NCBI RefSeq assembly: GCF_947179165.1
Contig: NC_077240.1
Span: 75,425,501-75,489,500 of the forward strand
Length of the DNA stretch: 64,000 nucleotides
Direction of reading: 5' to 3'
DNA from: Solanum dulcamara
Lineage: Eukaryota > Streptophyta > Magnoliopsida > Solanales > Solanaceae
Shown here: in pieces, positions 1-11,576 of the stretch
How positions within the stretch are numbered: the first letter of the stretch is position 1
How the letters are laid out: the number at the start of each line of letters is the position of its first letter
The notes under the pieces: generated by a model
Told to the model about the DNA's origin: nothing
Seen by the model: the letters and a program-made list of their open reading frames with translations, nothing else
Database searches by the model: none
Program-made: the position numbers and the translations under genes

Positions 1-1507
1 TGGTTCTAGCTAATTAAAATTCTTCAAAATCAATAACTATTCTATTAAGTATAAGGTACGTCTTGAAAGATATCGAGGATTTAGACGGGAATGTCCTGTG
101 TATGCGGTTTGAAAAGCTATCTATTGATAGTAATAGTGCAGTTAGATGATGGCGTGGAGTCAAGTAGTGTTCCTTCTCTTAATAGAGTATTGAGAATATT
201 CAATCCGTGATGGTATCATACAGGGAATGAAGAGCGGCGTTAGCTTTGAGAATTTTATACCAAGTTCACACAATAATATAGAGAAAATGAAATACATATT
301 AAACGAGTCAATTAGATGACAAAAAACATGTACCTTCTATTTTAATTTATGTGATTTTTCTTAAGATAACGTCTCAAAAAAAATTATTTTTCTATAATGA
401 GAAATAATTTAACTTTAAAACTTTTCTTTTACTTATAATAAATTGATGTATAATTCAAAAATATCTAAAATTTATTTTAAACGAAAAATTTTAAATGACT
501 ACAATCAAAAATTGTTTTGAATTTCATCTTTTGGAAAACAAAAAAAAAAAAAAAAAAAAAGAGAATTTTTATAGCCAAACGGGCATTGTTTCCTACTGAT
601 CGTCCAACACGCCCCAACCCACCCGGCCCCTATCACCATTACCCCCACATGCCACCCCAAGCCAGTGGCGGAGCTAGGGAGCGCAGGGGGATTCATTCAA
701 ACTTTTTTTATTGGAAAATTGTATATTGAATCCCCTTAAATATCTCATATGTATAACTTTTTCATTTTTGAATATATTTAATTAAAATTTTAATTCAATC
801 GGTCACTGTTTACCCCACTCCACTCTTATAGTATTTAATTAGATTATATAAAATATTTTTAATATAACATTTTCTACTCATCGAACATAAGAAAATCACT
901 TTTTATATTCCCTCTTTTCTTCTACCTTTCCTTCAAGTAAAACAATCATCCACGTTGAATAAATCTTAACCTAATTATATCTTAACATTTTTATAAACTT
1001 ATTAATCTAGAAAACAATACAGAAAGGAGACATATTTTCTGTTTCCCTCGAGTATGATCAAGTCCTTTATTTTGACTGGTTCTAAATAACGTTAGGCGTG
1101 TTTTTAGTACGATGGAAAATGTCGTTTTTTTTAATTTTGTAAAATTTCTTTTTGAAAAATAAGTAATTTTGTAATTTACTTTTTAATGTTTGGAAAAGTA
1201 AACAGAAACTATTATTTCAAATGAAGCAGATTTTTTTGTTATTGGGAAAATATAAAATTGCTTTTCCATAGAAATAGAAGTAGAAAATTAATATCTTTAA
1301 GATAAAATTATTATTATTATTATTATTATTATTATAAATTTATATTTACTAAACCATCATTCATTAATTTTACACATATATATTTCAATTAAATACAAAC
1401 TCTTTTTCCTTTTGGTTTCCACCATGTCTTTTCATTTTATTTTGTTTATTTTATCTCTTTCTTTTCACTTTTCTCTTTGAAATTTGTAATGCGCCGTAAT
1501 AAGTAAC
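1..1507. other. AT-rich intergenic DNA, no gene seen
   Basis: No open frame here resembles a known protein. There is an A-run at about 541-560 and an (ATT)n microsatellite at about 1307-1335. The words 'gtggcggagctagg' near 665 resemble the end of a dispersed plant repeat, but no second end was found. Confidence 0.6.
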
Positions 1508-1711
1508 AACATATATCATTAGTACAAACATGGATTGTGGTGCAGTGGTGAAATTATTTCACCCTTAATCAAATATTTCGGGTTTGAGCCCTAAATATGG
1601 AGAAAATCTTGTTGGAGCGCCACCTCCGAATAGGCCCTGCAATGCGTGACTTAGTTGGAGCTCCACGAGATCCGGACACGGGTGAAAAACCAAAAAAAAA
1701 CATATATCATT
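1508..1711 (+). mobile_element. tRNA-derived SINE with target-site duplication
   Basis: A box-A-like stretch (tggtgcagtgg, from about 1538) is followed by a box-B-like stretch (gggtttgagccc, about 1580-1591), the spacing of an internal RNA polymerase III promoter. The body then runs through a GC-richer segment and ends in a short A-run at 1691-1700. The 13-mer aacatatatcatt occurs at 1508-1520 and again at 1699-1711, a direct target-site duplication of the kind made by LINE machinery. Organisation and tail match tRNA-derived SINEs of the Solanaceae; the subfamily was not determined. SINEs encode no protein and move using LINE enzymes. Confidence 0.8.
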
Positions 1712-1931
1712 GGTGAGTGTCCTGGCTATAATACTTTGTCAAGGTATATTGATCGAATGTTACATCTCCAGATTTGTTTTACTGATAACTCCATTAATGG
1801 AGATTAACAAGAGCTTGAAATCAGAGGAAGAAGAAAAGAAGAAAGAAGAGAAGAAGAAAGGAAGAGAAAGCTAAGAGAATATTTTGCTAAATCACTGTTA
1901 ACATTGGATACTTTCTGAATTGATTTGTTAC
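1712..1931. other. Unassigned spacer with purine-rich run
   Basis: Between the SINE and the Copia-1 LTR lies a GAA/GAAG-rich purine run (about 1823-1875). No gene or repeat family is recognised. Confidence 0.5.
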
Positions 1932-3104
1932 TGAAGAATTTAATCAAACACTTAGTTTGCAAGATTATTGAATTCGTTTCACTAGTCAGAAAGAGTAATC
2001 ACATACAACGATGATTTACACCATATAAAATCACAGTCTAAATCATACCTTGTTACAGATTTGTTCCAACACTTTTTGGAGAAGAAATCTTCACTAGAAT
2101 CTTCACAGGAACCTTTTAGGAATTGGAGAGGAAAGAAGAAAGAAGGAAGAAGCATTTCTTTTTTTTTTGAGAAAAGATGTGTTGTTTCTCTGAAGAGAAA
2201 CCTTTTATAAACTTAAAGGGACACAACTTTTCAATTAGTTGTGTCTCTTCCTTTTAATTAATAAATAAATATATAATAATTATATATTAGTTATTTATTA
2301 GTATGGATCCGGTTTGACCCACATGGGTGATCCGATCCAATTTCCTTCATTTCCCACTCACACATAGTGGATCAAACTCTAATTCCTATTCTGTAACTTT
2401 CATACGATACGACTAGACCGTGTGACCAGTGCATACTTCGAGAGTTTCATTTCTATACATCTATTTGGAATATACAGCATCTCGATCAATGAAATTTAGA
2501 GTAGATTATAGTATGCAGTACCCTAGATCATTTATCATATTCATACTTCTCATCATCTCTTTTTTATAATTTTGAGTTCATCATTATGTACTTGTCTCAT
2601 AAACAAACATAAAGGACGTCAATGAACATAATTGATGTGATAATATCCAATGATCGTCCTCATCTCATGAATCTCTTAATCCAACGCGATATGCTTTTCT
2701 AGAAATGTCCTGCCAGACCGAATCAAACATAATCTCTTGGCAACATACTAAGAAAGCAAACACCGAATTGAATCTCAAGAAACTGATTAAAGTCATTAGG
2801 GTACAATGTGAAAATTACTTATAATTTTCAGGGCTTCACACGATAGTAAGTAGAGACTAAACTTGTATCGCCCTTATGGGTCACTATATGCATACATGGT
2901 ATGAAATATGTATCACAGTACTAACTCTTTTCTCATGAAGTGTATGTCTTTCATTAATAAATACTGTGCAGATGATAGTTGAGACAACTCATGTCTAACT
3001 TTGAGTTCACAAATCTACTCATCATTTTATTCTTCAGAACTCACATCTGACATCAAAAACAGACTAACTCATTTTAATCACATATGATTAAATACAATCT
3101 AACA
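1932..3104 (-). repeat. Copia-1 left (3') LTR, inner boundary approximate
   Basis: The LTR starts with TGAAGAATTTAATC, matching the right LTR from 8518, and similarity continues to about 2345, where the truncated right copy ends. The inner edge is therefore not defined by alignment. A CAATCTAACA ending at 3104, the complement of a TGTTAGATTG-type LTR start, is the best candidate, but no convincing polypurine tract adjoins it and the LTR could reach about 3250. Confidence 0.6.
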
Positions 3105-3293
3105 AACGGCATTCTTATTATAAACTTTCAACTCTCTATTATCATCACTTCTAATAATAACTAATTTATAATTGTCTCATCTCTACTTGTCACTTAGACA
3201 ATAAAGGTGATTGCTTGTGCGAATAGGCCAACCTTTTTGTCTGTTTGACATACTTTTTTATCCTCAGAATTTTATGTACATTACATAAAAAAA

Positions 3294-3295
<2 letters not shown>

Positions 3296-3343
<48 letters not shown>
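3296..3343. repeat. (AT)n microsatellite
   Basis: About 24 uninterrupted AT dinucleotides lie inside the Copia-1 3' region. Confidence 0.95.
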
Positions 3344-3346
<3 letters not shown>

Positions 3347-3689
3347 CCAATACGAATAAAAATTAAGCGTAAATCAACATTAACTTCAATAATGTGAATT
3401 TACATGAACATGTTTGGGAAAGACAAATATAAATAAACTTGAAAGACATAAGCATCACATGTCTCTCATAAGCATCACATGTTATGGGTTTTGTTAAAAA
3501 ATCTGCTATCATTTGATACATAGCTATATATTTCATGTTCACTTATTTTTGTGTTATCATGTCTCTTACAAAATTATACTTTATGTCAATATGTTTCATT
3601 TTTTCACGGTACCTTGGATCTTTTGTGTAGGCTATTGCAGCCTGACTATCACAACTGATTGTGACAGGTTCAACAACATTTTTATACAT

Positions 3690-6628
3690 ACCCAAGTGAA
3701 CCAGAAAATGCTTAAGTCAAATAGCTTCTTGCACAGCAGATGAAAGTTCTACGAATTCAGCTTTCATAGTAGACAAGGCTATGCATGACTGCTTCTTTCT
3801 ACTCCATGATATGGCGCCATTGTTAAGCAAGAATGCATATCCAAAGGTGAATTTTCTTTCATCTAAATATCCTCCCCAATCAGCATCAATGTACCTTTGA
3901 GTTGCAAATCATTTTCTTGATAACATAAGAAATAATCGACTGTACCTTTGAAATACCTTAATATCCTTTTAACTGCTTTAATTTCCAATGTTGTGGTCCT
4001 GGATCAGATTGATATCTACTAACTAATCCAAGGCATAACAAATATCCGGCTCAGTACACATCATAGCATACATAAGGCTTCCAACTGCATTGGCATAAGG
4101 AACTTTTCTCATTTGTTCTTTCTCATGTAGAGTCTGAGGGCACATCATTCGGTTCAAAGCTTCAATTTTAGAAAGTGGAGAATTTATGGGTTTGCAGTCT
4201 TGCATATTAAAGCATTCAAGAACTTTCTTAATGTAAGGTTCTTGTGAAAGAAATAACAATCTCTTCGAACGATCTCTTGAAATCTTAACTCCAAGAATAT
4301 ATGTTGCTTCACCCATATCTTTCATCTCAAAAGTAGATGATAACCACTCTTTTGTTTCTTTTATAAAATCAATGTCACTTACAGCTATTAATATGTCGTT
4401 TACATACAATGATAAGATCACAAACTTATCTTTGAATCTCTTGAAGTACACACAATGGTTTTCATGAATCATAACAAATCCATACGATATGATCGCATTA
4501 TGACAATGTAAGTACCATCGTCTAGATGATTGTTTAAGGCCATAAATCGACCTTTGAAGTCAAAATATTTTATTTTCTTTGCCTTTTTCAAGAAACCTAT
4601 AGGTTGTTCCATATAGATTTCTTCTTTTAGTTCTCTATTGAGAAATTGCAATTTTCACATTCATTTGATGCAATTCAAGATCCAACTTGGCCATTATAGA
4701 CAAAATTAATCTTATTGAAGTAAAGCGTACAACAGGTGAAAAAGTTTTTTCATAATCAATTCCTTCTTGTTGTGTGTACCCTTTAGCTACTAGGTGAGCT
4801 TTGAATCTTTCGATACTATCATTTGCCTTACGCTTGATTTTGAGAATCCATTTATTTCCAATACCTATAGTTAGATCAATCAATTTTCATACTTGGTTAG
4901 ATTTCATTGACTCCATCTCTTCATCCATTGCTTTTAACCATTTTTCTTTAGCGGAGCATGTAAGAGCCTCATTTATATTTCTTGGCTCTTCATCATCCGA
5001 AGTAACTATAAATGCTTCTCCTTAGATCTCAAATCGATGACGGAGAATTTGTGGACGACTTGTTCATCGAGGTTGAGATTGACAAATTGATTTATCAATT
5101 ATAAGTTACTCCCACTCAAATCAGCAATATCAATTGAATTTGATTAAGACGGTGTATTTATGGAAAAGGAACTGATCCATTATCATTAAAATGACTTCCA
5201 CTCAAATTCATTTGAACTTTGGCAGCGAAAATGGTCTGGTCCATAGTTTCATAAAGAGATAAGTCTTGACTTATCTCGCCCTGCTTAGAAAAATCATTCT
5301 CTATGAATGTAACATTACGTGACTCAATTTTAGTTACAATGCCACTATTTTGTTCACCTATGAACACATAACCCTTAGATTGTTTAGAGTATCTTATAAA
5401 GATACATTTTCTTCCCCTTGGACCTAATTTTCTGTATTGAGAAGAAGGATTATGAATAAAAGCAGCACAACCCCAAGGCTTCAATGCAGCAGTGAGCAAA
5501 GCATCACCCCAATAGGTGATTGACAATTTTGCTTGCACCATCATCGACCTAACCATTTCTAACAAGGCTTTATTTCGGCATTCCACAACACCATTTTGTT
5601 GTGGAGTATAAAGAGTAGTTAATTATCTTTAAATTTCCTTTTCTTCACATAATTGTTTGAACTCATCAGACAAATAATCTCTTCCTCGATCGGTTCTTAG
5701 AGCTTTTATTTTTTTATGTAATTGATTCTCAACTAAGTTCATAAACTTAATGAAGCAACTTAAAGGTGCATATTTGTGAGAAATTAGATATACATAACCA
5801 AATCGAGTAAAATCATCAATAAAAGTGATGAAGTGTAGCACCATGTCTTGCACTTACATTCATTGGACCACAGATGTCAGAATGAATTAATTGCAATGGA
5901 GTATCAACTCTTGTACCTTTCCCAAATGGTTTTCTTGCAGTTTTTCTGGCTAGGCAAGATTCACAAGTAGACTATTCTACTTTATCTATTGTGTCAAGCA
6001 AACCTTCCTTAGATAAGCGGTTCATTCTTTGCTGATCAATATGGTCAAGCCTAGCATGCCATGTATTTACATCATTCTCACAATTATAAAATGTAAATAA
6101 GGAAAAACTGATATTATTATCATCGAGACTTTGACAAATGTCCAATACAAAGAATCGATCATAAAAATAACTAGTTCCATATTTTTTTATTGTCCAAATA
6201 CATATCCATACCATGTTCATGAAAGAATAAATTAAATTCTAACTTAATCAACATTCGAACAGAGACTAGATTATGACTTGATGGGGAAAATAACACATCA
6301 TGTAGGAGCAGAGTTCGGCCACCATGCAATTCAAGTTTGCAGGTACCAATCCCTTTAACTTTCTCTCTAGAGTTATTTCCTACCTACACCCATTTGGATC
6401 CTCGTGGAATGCATCAGTAATCTACAAAAGCATCTCTTTTTGTTGCTATATGTCGGTGGCTCCTGAGTCTACAATCCACATAGGGAGTGACTCAGTTAAA
6501 AAAGTAGAACAAGAAACATTTACATCACTATGTAAATTATTCATAATGTCATGAACCTTTTTAGGCTCAGGACAATCACGAGCAAAGTGTCCCTTGTTTT
6601 TACAATTGTAGTACTTAAGCTTAGACAT
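3690..6628 (-). pseudogene. Copia-1 pol remnant (protease, integrase, RT, RNase H)
   Basis: Minus-strand pieces in Copia order. At 6628-6446 there is a zinc knuckle (YNCKNKGHFARDC, its first Cys replaced by Tyr) and a protease site WIVDSGAT. At 6220-5972 comes a GAG-pre-integrase stretch containing TWHARLDH. The integrase core is at 5853-5629 (FIDDFTRFGYVY, LRTDRGRDYLSDEF), with its C-terminal part at 5586-5158 (GPRGRKCIFIRYSK). Reverse transcriptase lies at 4883-4023, with [20 protein letters not shown] and a catalytic box read YVNDI in place of the usual YVDD. RNase H is recognisable at about 4000-3690. Several stops and frameshifts separate the pieces. The lineage resembles Tork-type Copia elements. 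No activity is expected. Confidence 0.88.
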
Positions 6629-6639
6629 ATTCCTATAAG

Positions 6640-6877
6640 TCTTTGGAGCAAAAATATTTTTCTCTCCTTATTGATTAATTTTAGGGTTATTTGAGACTTT
6701 CACATGTTGGAGCATCTTACCATTTTCTGAAAGTGTCATAGACACATTTAGAACTTCAAGAGTTTCATGCTCTTTCAGGACATAATTGGTTTACATGTTC
6801 CATATTTCACAGTTATCACTATTAAGCTTATCACCTTTGTTAAGCTTGGTAATAATATTTTTTACAACAGTTGACAT
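6640..6877 (-). pseudogene. Copia-1 gag, N-terminal part joined to the zinc-knuckle region
   Basis: From ATG at 6877 the minus strand reads MSTVVKNIITKLNKGDKLNS and continues with EIWNM, then YVLKEHETLEVLN, the usual start of this Copia gag type. After about 60 codons it runs almost directly, with two in-frame stops, into the knuckle at 6628. The middle of gag, normally some 150 or more residues, is missing here. Confidence 0.75.
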
Positions 6878-7436
6878 ACTGATTAAACAAGTATAAAGTA
6901 ACGTGAGACAACTATATACAAATTATAGCCTAAATTCATATGCATAATTATTCTTAAAATAATTAACTATGTCAATATTCATTTCACATTAGGTTCAGAT
7001 TCAAAAATTCACTAAGTTTCCAATTATCATCCAAATTCTAATATGTCATAAATCTAACGCAATCAATCATCTAAGAACCATTTATCTTAAATCACATAAT
7101 TCAAGACTAAATATGCATAATTATATAACAATTATAGAAAAATTCAATTAAGAATGTAATTGCATAAATAATATAAATGTAAATTTATACAATTCATACA
7201 TACAAATAATATACAGATTATCACTGTAATATTTCTTTGTGAACTGGAATAGATAAAATAAAATCTATATGCAAGTCTATAGTCAATTTATATCTTATAG
7301 GAAGCCAATGAGAATGACACGCAGTCTTTTTAACTATCAAGTCAATGCATTTATCCATAAAATGTTGGACCAATGATTTGTAAGATGTCGACTTTTTGAG
7401 ATGTAACTTATGCCAAGATTTGTCAAGTTATTTCTT
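6878..7436. other. Copia-1 internal non-coding stretch
   Basis: AT-rich DNA between two gag-related pieces. No frame or repeat is recognised; it may be untranslated leader of the element. Confidence 0.4.
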
Positions 7437-7766
7437 TTAAAAATCATCCGGCAGTGCAGATCGTAAAACCACGTATTTCTTCTCTGCGGTTAATAAACCC
7501 CCAGCCCACACAACTTCTTGAATTAACTCGTTAATTATTATTATATGTTTCACAAATCTTGTAAGATCATCATCTTGAACATTGAATTTTGACGAAAGAT
7601 TAACCAAATTGTCAATCAAAGTTTTCACCGTATCCTTCTGTTGCTTTGTGGAAACTTGTCTGGGTGTCCTTATCATTACCATGTTTTTTATAACACATAC
7701 AGAAATGATTAGGACTAACCACATAACAAAAGAATTATACAATAATTTGTATAATAGAAGTCTCAT
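7437..7766 (-). pseudogene. Copia-like gag middle fragment, out of order
   Basis: The minus frame includes LVNLSSKFNVQDDDLTRFVK, then INELIQEV and LTAEKKYVVLRSALPDDF. This is the pattern of the central gag domain (UBN2-type), which normally lies downstream of the gag N-terminus. Here it lies upstream of it on the minus strand (7766-7437, with the N-terminus at 6877), so gag is rearranged, or this piece comes from a second element. Confidence 0.55.
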
Positions 7767-8503
7767 ATATAATTTAAGAAGAAAACTTGATTACGATCTA
7801 CTCTCAAAATTTATGATAATTAGATACTTATAATTTAAAATAATTTCCAAACTTATTTAGCAATAAGATGTGGACAATCATGTTCAACCATTCTTCGTCA
7901 AAACTTCACAAAGGAGAGACATACAACGAGTATTATTATTGTTGGAACGATACTACATACCACAAAGCACTAATCAAAGTAACAAGTCAAAACAAACACA
8001 TCAAAAAATATTGTGTCTTGTCCATCAAAATGTATCTATCTACTCTCAAATTTTAGAACAATGGGATGCCAAAAATAAAAAAAATATTTGCCTAACTTTA
8101 AAAACACTACTTGAAGATATTTTTAAAAAAAAAAACTTCATTGTATTTTCTTTTTACTGTAGGATCATTATATTTTCAACTTATCTTAAACTTGAATGTC
8201 CACTTAGTGGACAAGGAAAGAGAAGATATCTCATTCAATTTTATTTTTTTTAGGAATAAAATCCAATGCAATTTAACAAAAGTCAAATCCACAACGATAA
8301 AACTGTGTATAAAGTTTCCTCCAAATCATTTGTTTTTCTTACGAAGGAGAAATAAAACAACTTTAAATTTTAAAAAACTCTTAAACATGCCGAAAGCTTT
8401 TCGTAAGAAAAAAAACGCATGGCGATAAAAAAAATATCACAGAATATAATATTCACATAATCAGAATTTTTCCAAAAATAAGACTAGGATAACAAACAAC
8501 GCA
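7767..8503. other. Copia-1 leader region, no gene seen
   Basis: Very AT-rich DNA between the gag fragment and the primer-binding site. Frames in it are short and biased toward Lys/Asn/Phe and match nothing recognised. Confidence 0.5.
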
Positions 8504-8516
8504 GGCTCTGATACCA
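8504..8516 (-). promoter_or_regulatory. Copia-1 primer-binding site (tRNA-iMet)
   Basis: On the minus strand this reads TGGTATCAGAGCC, the standard plant Copia site complementary to the 3' end of initiator tRNA-Met, where reverse transcription is primed. It directly adjoins the LTR that begins at 8518. Confidence 0.92.
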
Positions 8517-8517
8517 A

Positions 8518-8925
8518 TGAAGAATCTAATCAAATACTTAATTTGCAGGATCATTGAATTCGTTTCACTAGTCAGAAAGTATAATCACATACAAAGACGA
8601 ACTACATCATATAAAGCCACAGTCTAAAATCATACATTGTTACAGATTTTTTTCAACACTTTTCAAAGAAGAAATCTTCACTAGAATCTTCACAAGAACC
8701 TTTTAGGAATTGAGAGGGAAGAAGAAAGAAGAAAGAAGCGTTTCTTTTTTTTGAGAAAAGATGTGTTGTTTCTCTGAAGAGAAACCTTTTATAAACTTAA
8801 AGAGACACAATTTTTTAATTAGTTGTGTCTCTTCCTTTTAATTAATAAATAAATATATAATAATTATATATTAGTCATTTATTAGTATGGATCTGGGTTG
8901 ACACACATGGGTTACCTGATTCAAA
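8518..8925 (-). repeat. Copia-1 right (5') LTR, truncated
   Basis: Starts with TGAAGAATCTAATC and follows the left LTR, including the palindromic block around 'agttgtgtctcttcc', up to about 8920. Beyond that the sequences are unrelated. The missing outer part removes the LTR end and the TSD. Confidence 0.88.
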
Positions 8926-8934
8926 TTCATTCAG

Positions 8935-9390
8935 AGGAGTACCAAGTGCAGAATTAATTTCATATACATACAACTGGTAGGAAACCATCCCAAAGTCCCT
9001 TGGAAACACTTGATGTTCACAAATAAGGCTAGGTCAAACGGAAAAACTTATTTCATCGATGTATCTACATGGGCATTTGAGTTCTGCAGACAAGTTAGCT
9101 AAATGGAGAATCAATATGAATCAGGATTGTGGGATGTATGGAACAAGTCCAAAGTAAAAATTGCCTTAGAACAGATTCTCAAAATGGTGTATACAAAATA
9201 TATTCATGTTATCTAGCTAGAAAGAAATGTAAGACTATATGAGCAGAAGCAGAGAGACTCAAACAGTCTAGCCAGAGAAATAGCATGCAGTTGCAATGTT
9301 AGAGCCTCAGTGAAACTCAAACTGAGATGTATTTGTTTTGTGGTTCTTGAATTCTCTACTCGACGATTAAATACAAATGATTAATTACTA
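8935..9390 (+). pseudogene. L1-type LINE 3' remnant A
   Basis: Frames on the plus strand contain a weak zf-RVT-like stretch (about 8990-9100) and then LERNVRLYEQKQRDSNSLAR, which corresponds position by position to the C-terminal tail of the neighbouring LINE B (LWIERNS...IAKEIAY). It is only the last 450 bp or so of an L1-clade element, with several stops. Its left edge coincides with the break in the Copia-1 LTR. Confidence 0.6.
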
Positions 9391-9504
9391 AAAAGAAAAA
9401 TATCATAAAATTAATAATTCATCAATCAAAGTGAAGAAATAGTTCAAAAATTGATTTGTTGACACTTTATTTATTCTTGTTTATGTAAAAAACAAATTAC
9501 CACT

Positions 9505-11575
9505 TTATAACAATTGTGTTGATGATTATAATGCATACTTCTTTAAGTATACTTGGCAGATCATCAAACATGATATTATTCAGGCAGTTCGGAGTTTCTT
9601 TACTACTGGAAAGATTCACAAAACTGTCAACTATACTCTAGTGTCACTGGTTCCAAAAGTAAATAGCCCCAACACAATGAAAGAATTCAGACCTGTTGTA
9701 TGTTGCACAGTCTTATACAAGATTATTTCTAATATATTGGCTAAAAGACTACATGATGTTATACCTACTGTTATAAGTAAAAGTCAAGCTAGATTCATAC
9801 CAGGGAGGAAAATATCTGATAATATTATGCTTGCTCATGAGCTAGTTAAGGCATATACTAGGAAGAATATGTCACCTAGATGTATGTTGAAAATTGATTT
9901 GCAAAGGCATATGACTCAGTGGAATGGAGGTATTCAGAACAGGTAATGAAGGAGTTAGGATTTCCTGCTATGTTCACACAGTGGGTAATGATCTATGTCA
10001 GAACAGTAAGTTATTCTATTGTGGTGTATGGAGCTAATTCCTAAGCTTTTGTAGCTGCTAAAGGACTAAGACAAGGAGATCCCATATCTTCTTTTTTATT
10101 TGTCATAGCAATAGAGTATCTCAGCAGGTCTCTAAATGGACTTAAGGAGGTTAAGACATTCAAATTCCATCCAAAATGCTCAAAGTTAGGAATTACACAT
10201 TTACGTTTTGCAGATGATCTTCTTATCTTTTCCAGGGGTGATTTGAATTCTATTAAGGCCCTCCACCAGTGTTTCTCACAATTGTCTCAAGCTTCAGGGC
10301 TTCAAGCAAATCTTAACAAGAGCTCTATTTATTTTGGAGGGGTGACACAAGAGGATAGGCAACTAATTGTGCAGCAACTTGGATACTCAGTAGGGGAACT
10401 ACTTTTTAAGTATCTTGGGATCCCACTGTCTACAAAGAAACTATCAACACTTCAAAGGTACCCTCTTATAGAGAAGATAATGGCTAGAATCAACTCCTGG
10501 ACAATAAGAAAGATGTCTAATGCTGGAAGAACTCAATTAGTTCAGACTGTGTTATTTGAAGTTCAATCATATTGGGCACAGTTGTTCATTATACCTACAA
10601 AGGTAATCAAGTTAATTGAAAGACTATGTAGGAGTTATTTGTGGTCTGGGAGGGCCAAATAACTAAGAAAGCTCTAGTGTCATGGGATAGAGATTGTTGT
10701 CCAAAATCTGCTGGTGGTATGGGACTGATTAATATGCAAGTTTGGAACAAAGCAGCAGTGACAAAGATATGTTGGGATCTTGCAAGCAAAGATGATAAGC
10801 TGTGGATAAAATAGATACACAATTATTACATAAAAGATCAAAACATATGGCAATTACCAAAACAAGCTAGCTGGATGGTTAGAAAAGTTATGGAGACCAA
10901 GAATGTGGTTGATCAAATGCAGCTGCTTGGACACAGAAAAGATAGTTTGATCAGACCTTGTTACTTCCACATGATAGGAGAACAACCAAGAATGGAATGG
11001 AAATGTCTTATGTTCAAGAATGCAGCTCAATCTAAAGCCTATTTTACTATGTGGCTTATGTTTCACAAAAGATTAGCAACTATTGATAGATTAGCTCAAT
11101 GGGGAATAGGAGTGCCTCAAGTATGTGTACTATGTAAGACTACAAATGAGGCTATAGAGCACTTGTTTGTACAATGCCAATTTGGACAAAGTTTATGGAA
11201 CAGACTACTCGAATAGAGTCATAACCAGAGATGGAGCATACATCATGGGAAAGGGAAGTCATCAGCAACACAAATATTCAAGATTATATTGGCTGAATGC
11301 ATCTATGGTTTATGGATTGAGAGAAATAGTTGAATCTTTGTGAAGAAGAGTAGCAATATAGATTACATAGCAAAAGAGATAGCTTATACTACTATTGTTA
11401 GATCAAATTTCAACTTAAGGACTGTTTTGAATAGTTTTAAATTTTGAGCAATAAGTATGGTAGAGCTCTAGTTTATTGAGTGATTCATTTGAGAACAAAG
11501 TATGCTGTGATGGATGCTTACTTGTAATGATTTGCTCTTGGTAATTAAATAATAAAGTTAGTTACCAAAAAAAAC
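9505..11575 (+). mobile_element. L1-type LINE fragment B (5'-truncated)
   Basis: The open pattern begins near 9518, inside the reverse transcriptase region, and ends with a non-coding tail closing in an A-run (about 11566-11573). No endonuclease domain is present, so the 5' half or more is missing, as is common for LINE copies made by target-primed reverse transcription. No TSD was found by eye. Confidence 0.85.
9518..11450 (+). pseudogene. LINE reverse transcriptase and zf-RVT, degenerate
   Basis: The order is L1-clade. SLVPKVNSPNTMKEFRPV and KIISNILAKRL (9641-9780) and QARFIPGRKISDNI (about 9790) are the early RT blocks. GLRQGDPISSFLF lies near 10065. The catalytic box FADDLLIF is at 10207-10230. 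Next comes FKYLGIPLSTKKL (about 10410), and a zinc-binding zf-RVT domain has C-x2-C and H-x3-C residues at 11131-11180 (CVLC, EHLFVQC). Stops near 10040, 10660, 10815 and 11215 and some frame changes make it inactive. The enzyme family copies LINE RNA at a nicked target. Confidence 0.88.
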
Positions 11576-11576
11576 A

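Larger units (their letters stand above)
1932..8925 (-). mobile_element. Copia-1, LTR retrotransposon (degenerate, right LTR truncated)
   Basis: Two direct repeats (from 1932 and from 8518) share about 400 bp of clear similarity. Between them, on the minus strand, are remnants in Copia order: gag zinc knuckle, protease, integrase, reverse transcriptase, RNase H. A primer-binding site complementary to initiator tRNA-Met lies just inside the right LTR. On the minus strand the right LTR is the 5' LTR. It breaks off near 8925, where an L1 LINE fragment begins, so no TSD can be tested. All reading frames are broken; the element is dead. Confidence 0.9.

Noticed and set aside
8111..8428. 105-codon frame near the Copia-1 primer-binding site
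   Set aside because: AT-driven Lys/Phe/Asn composition on the strand opposite the element; no family resemblance.
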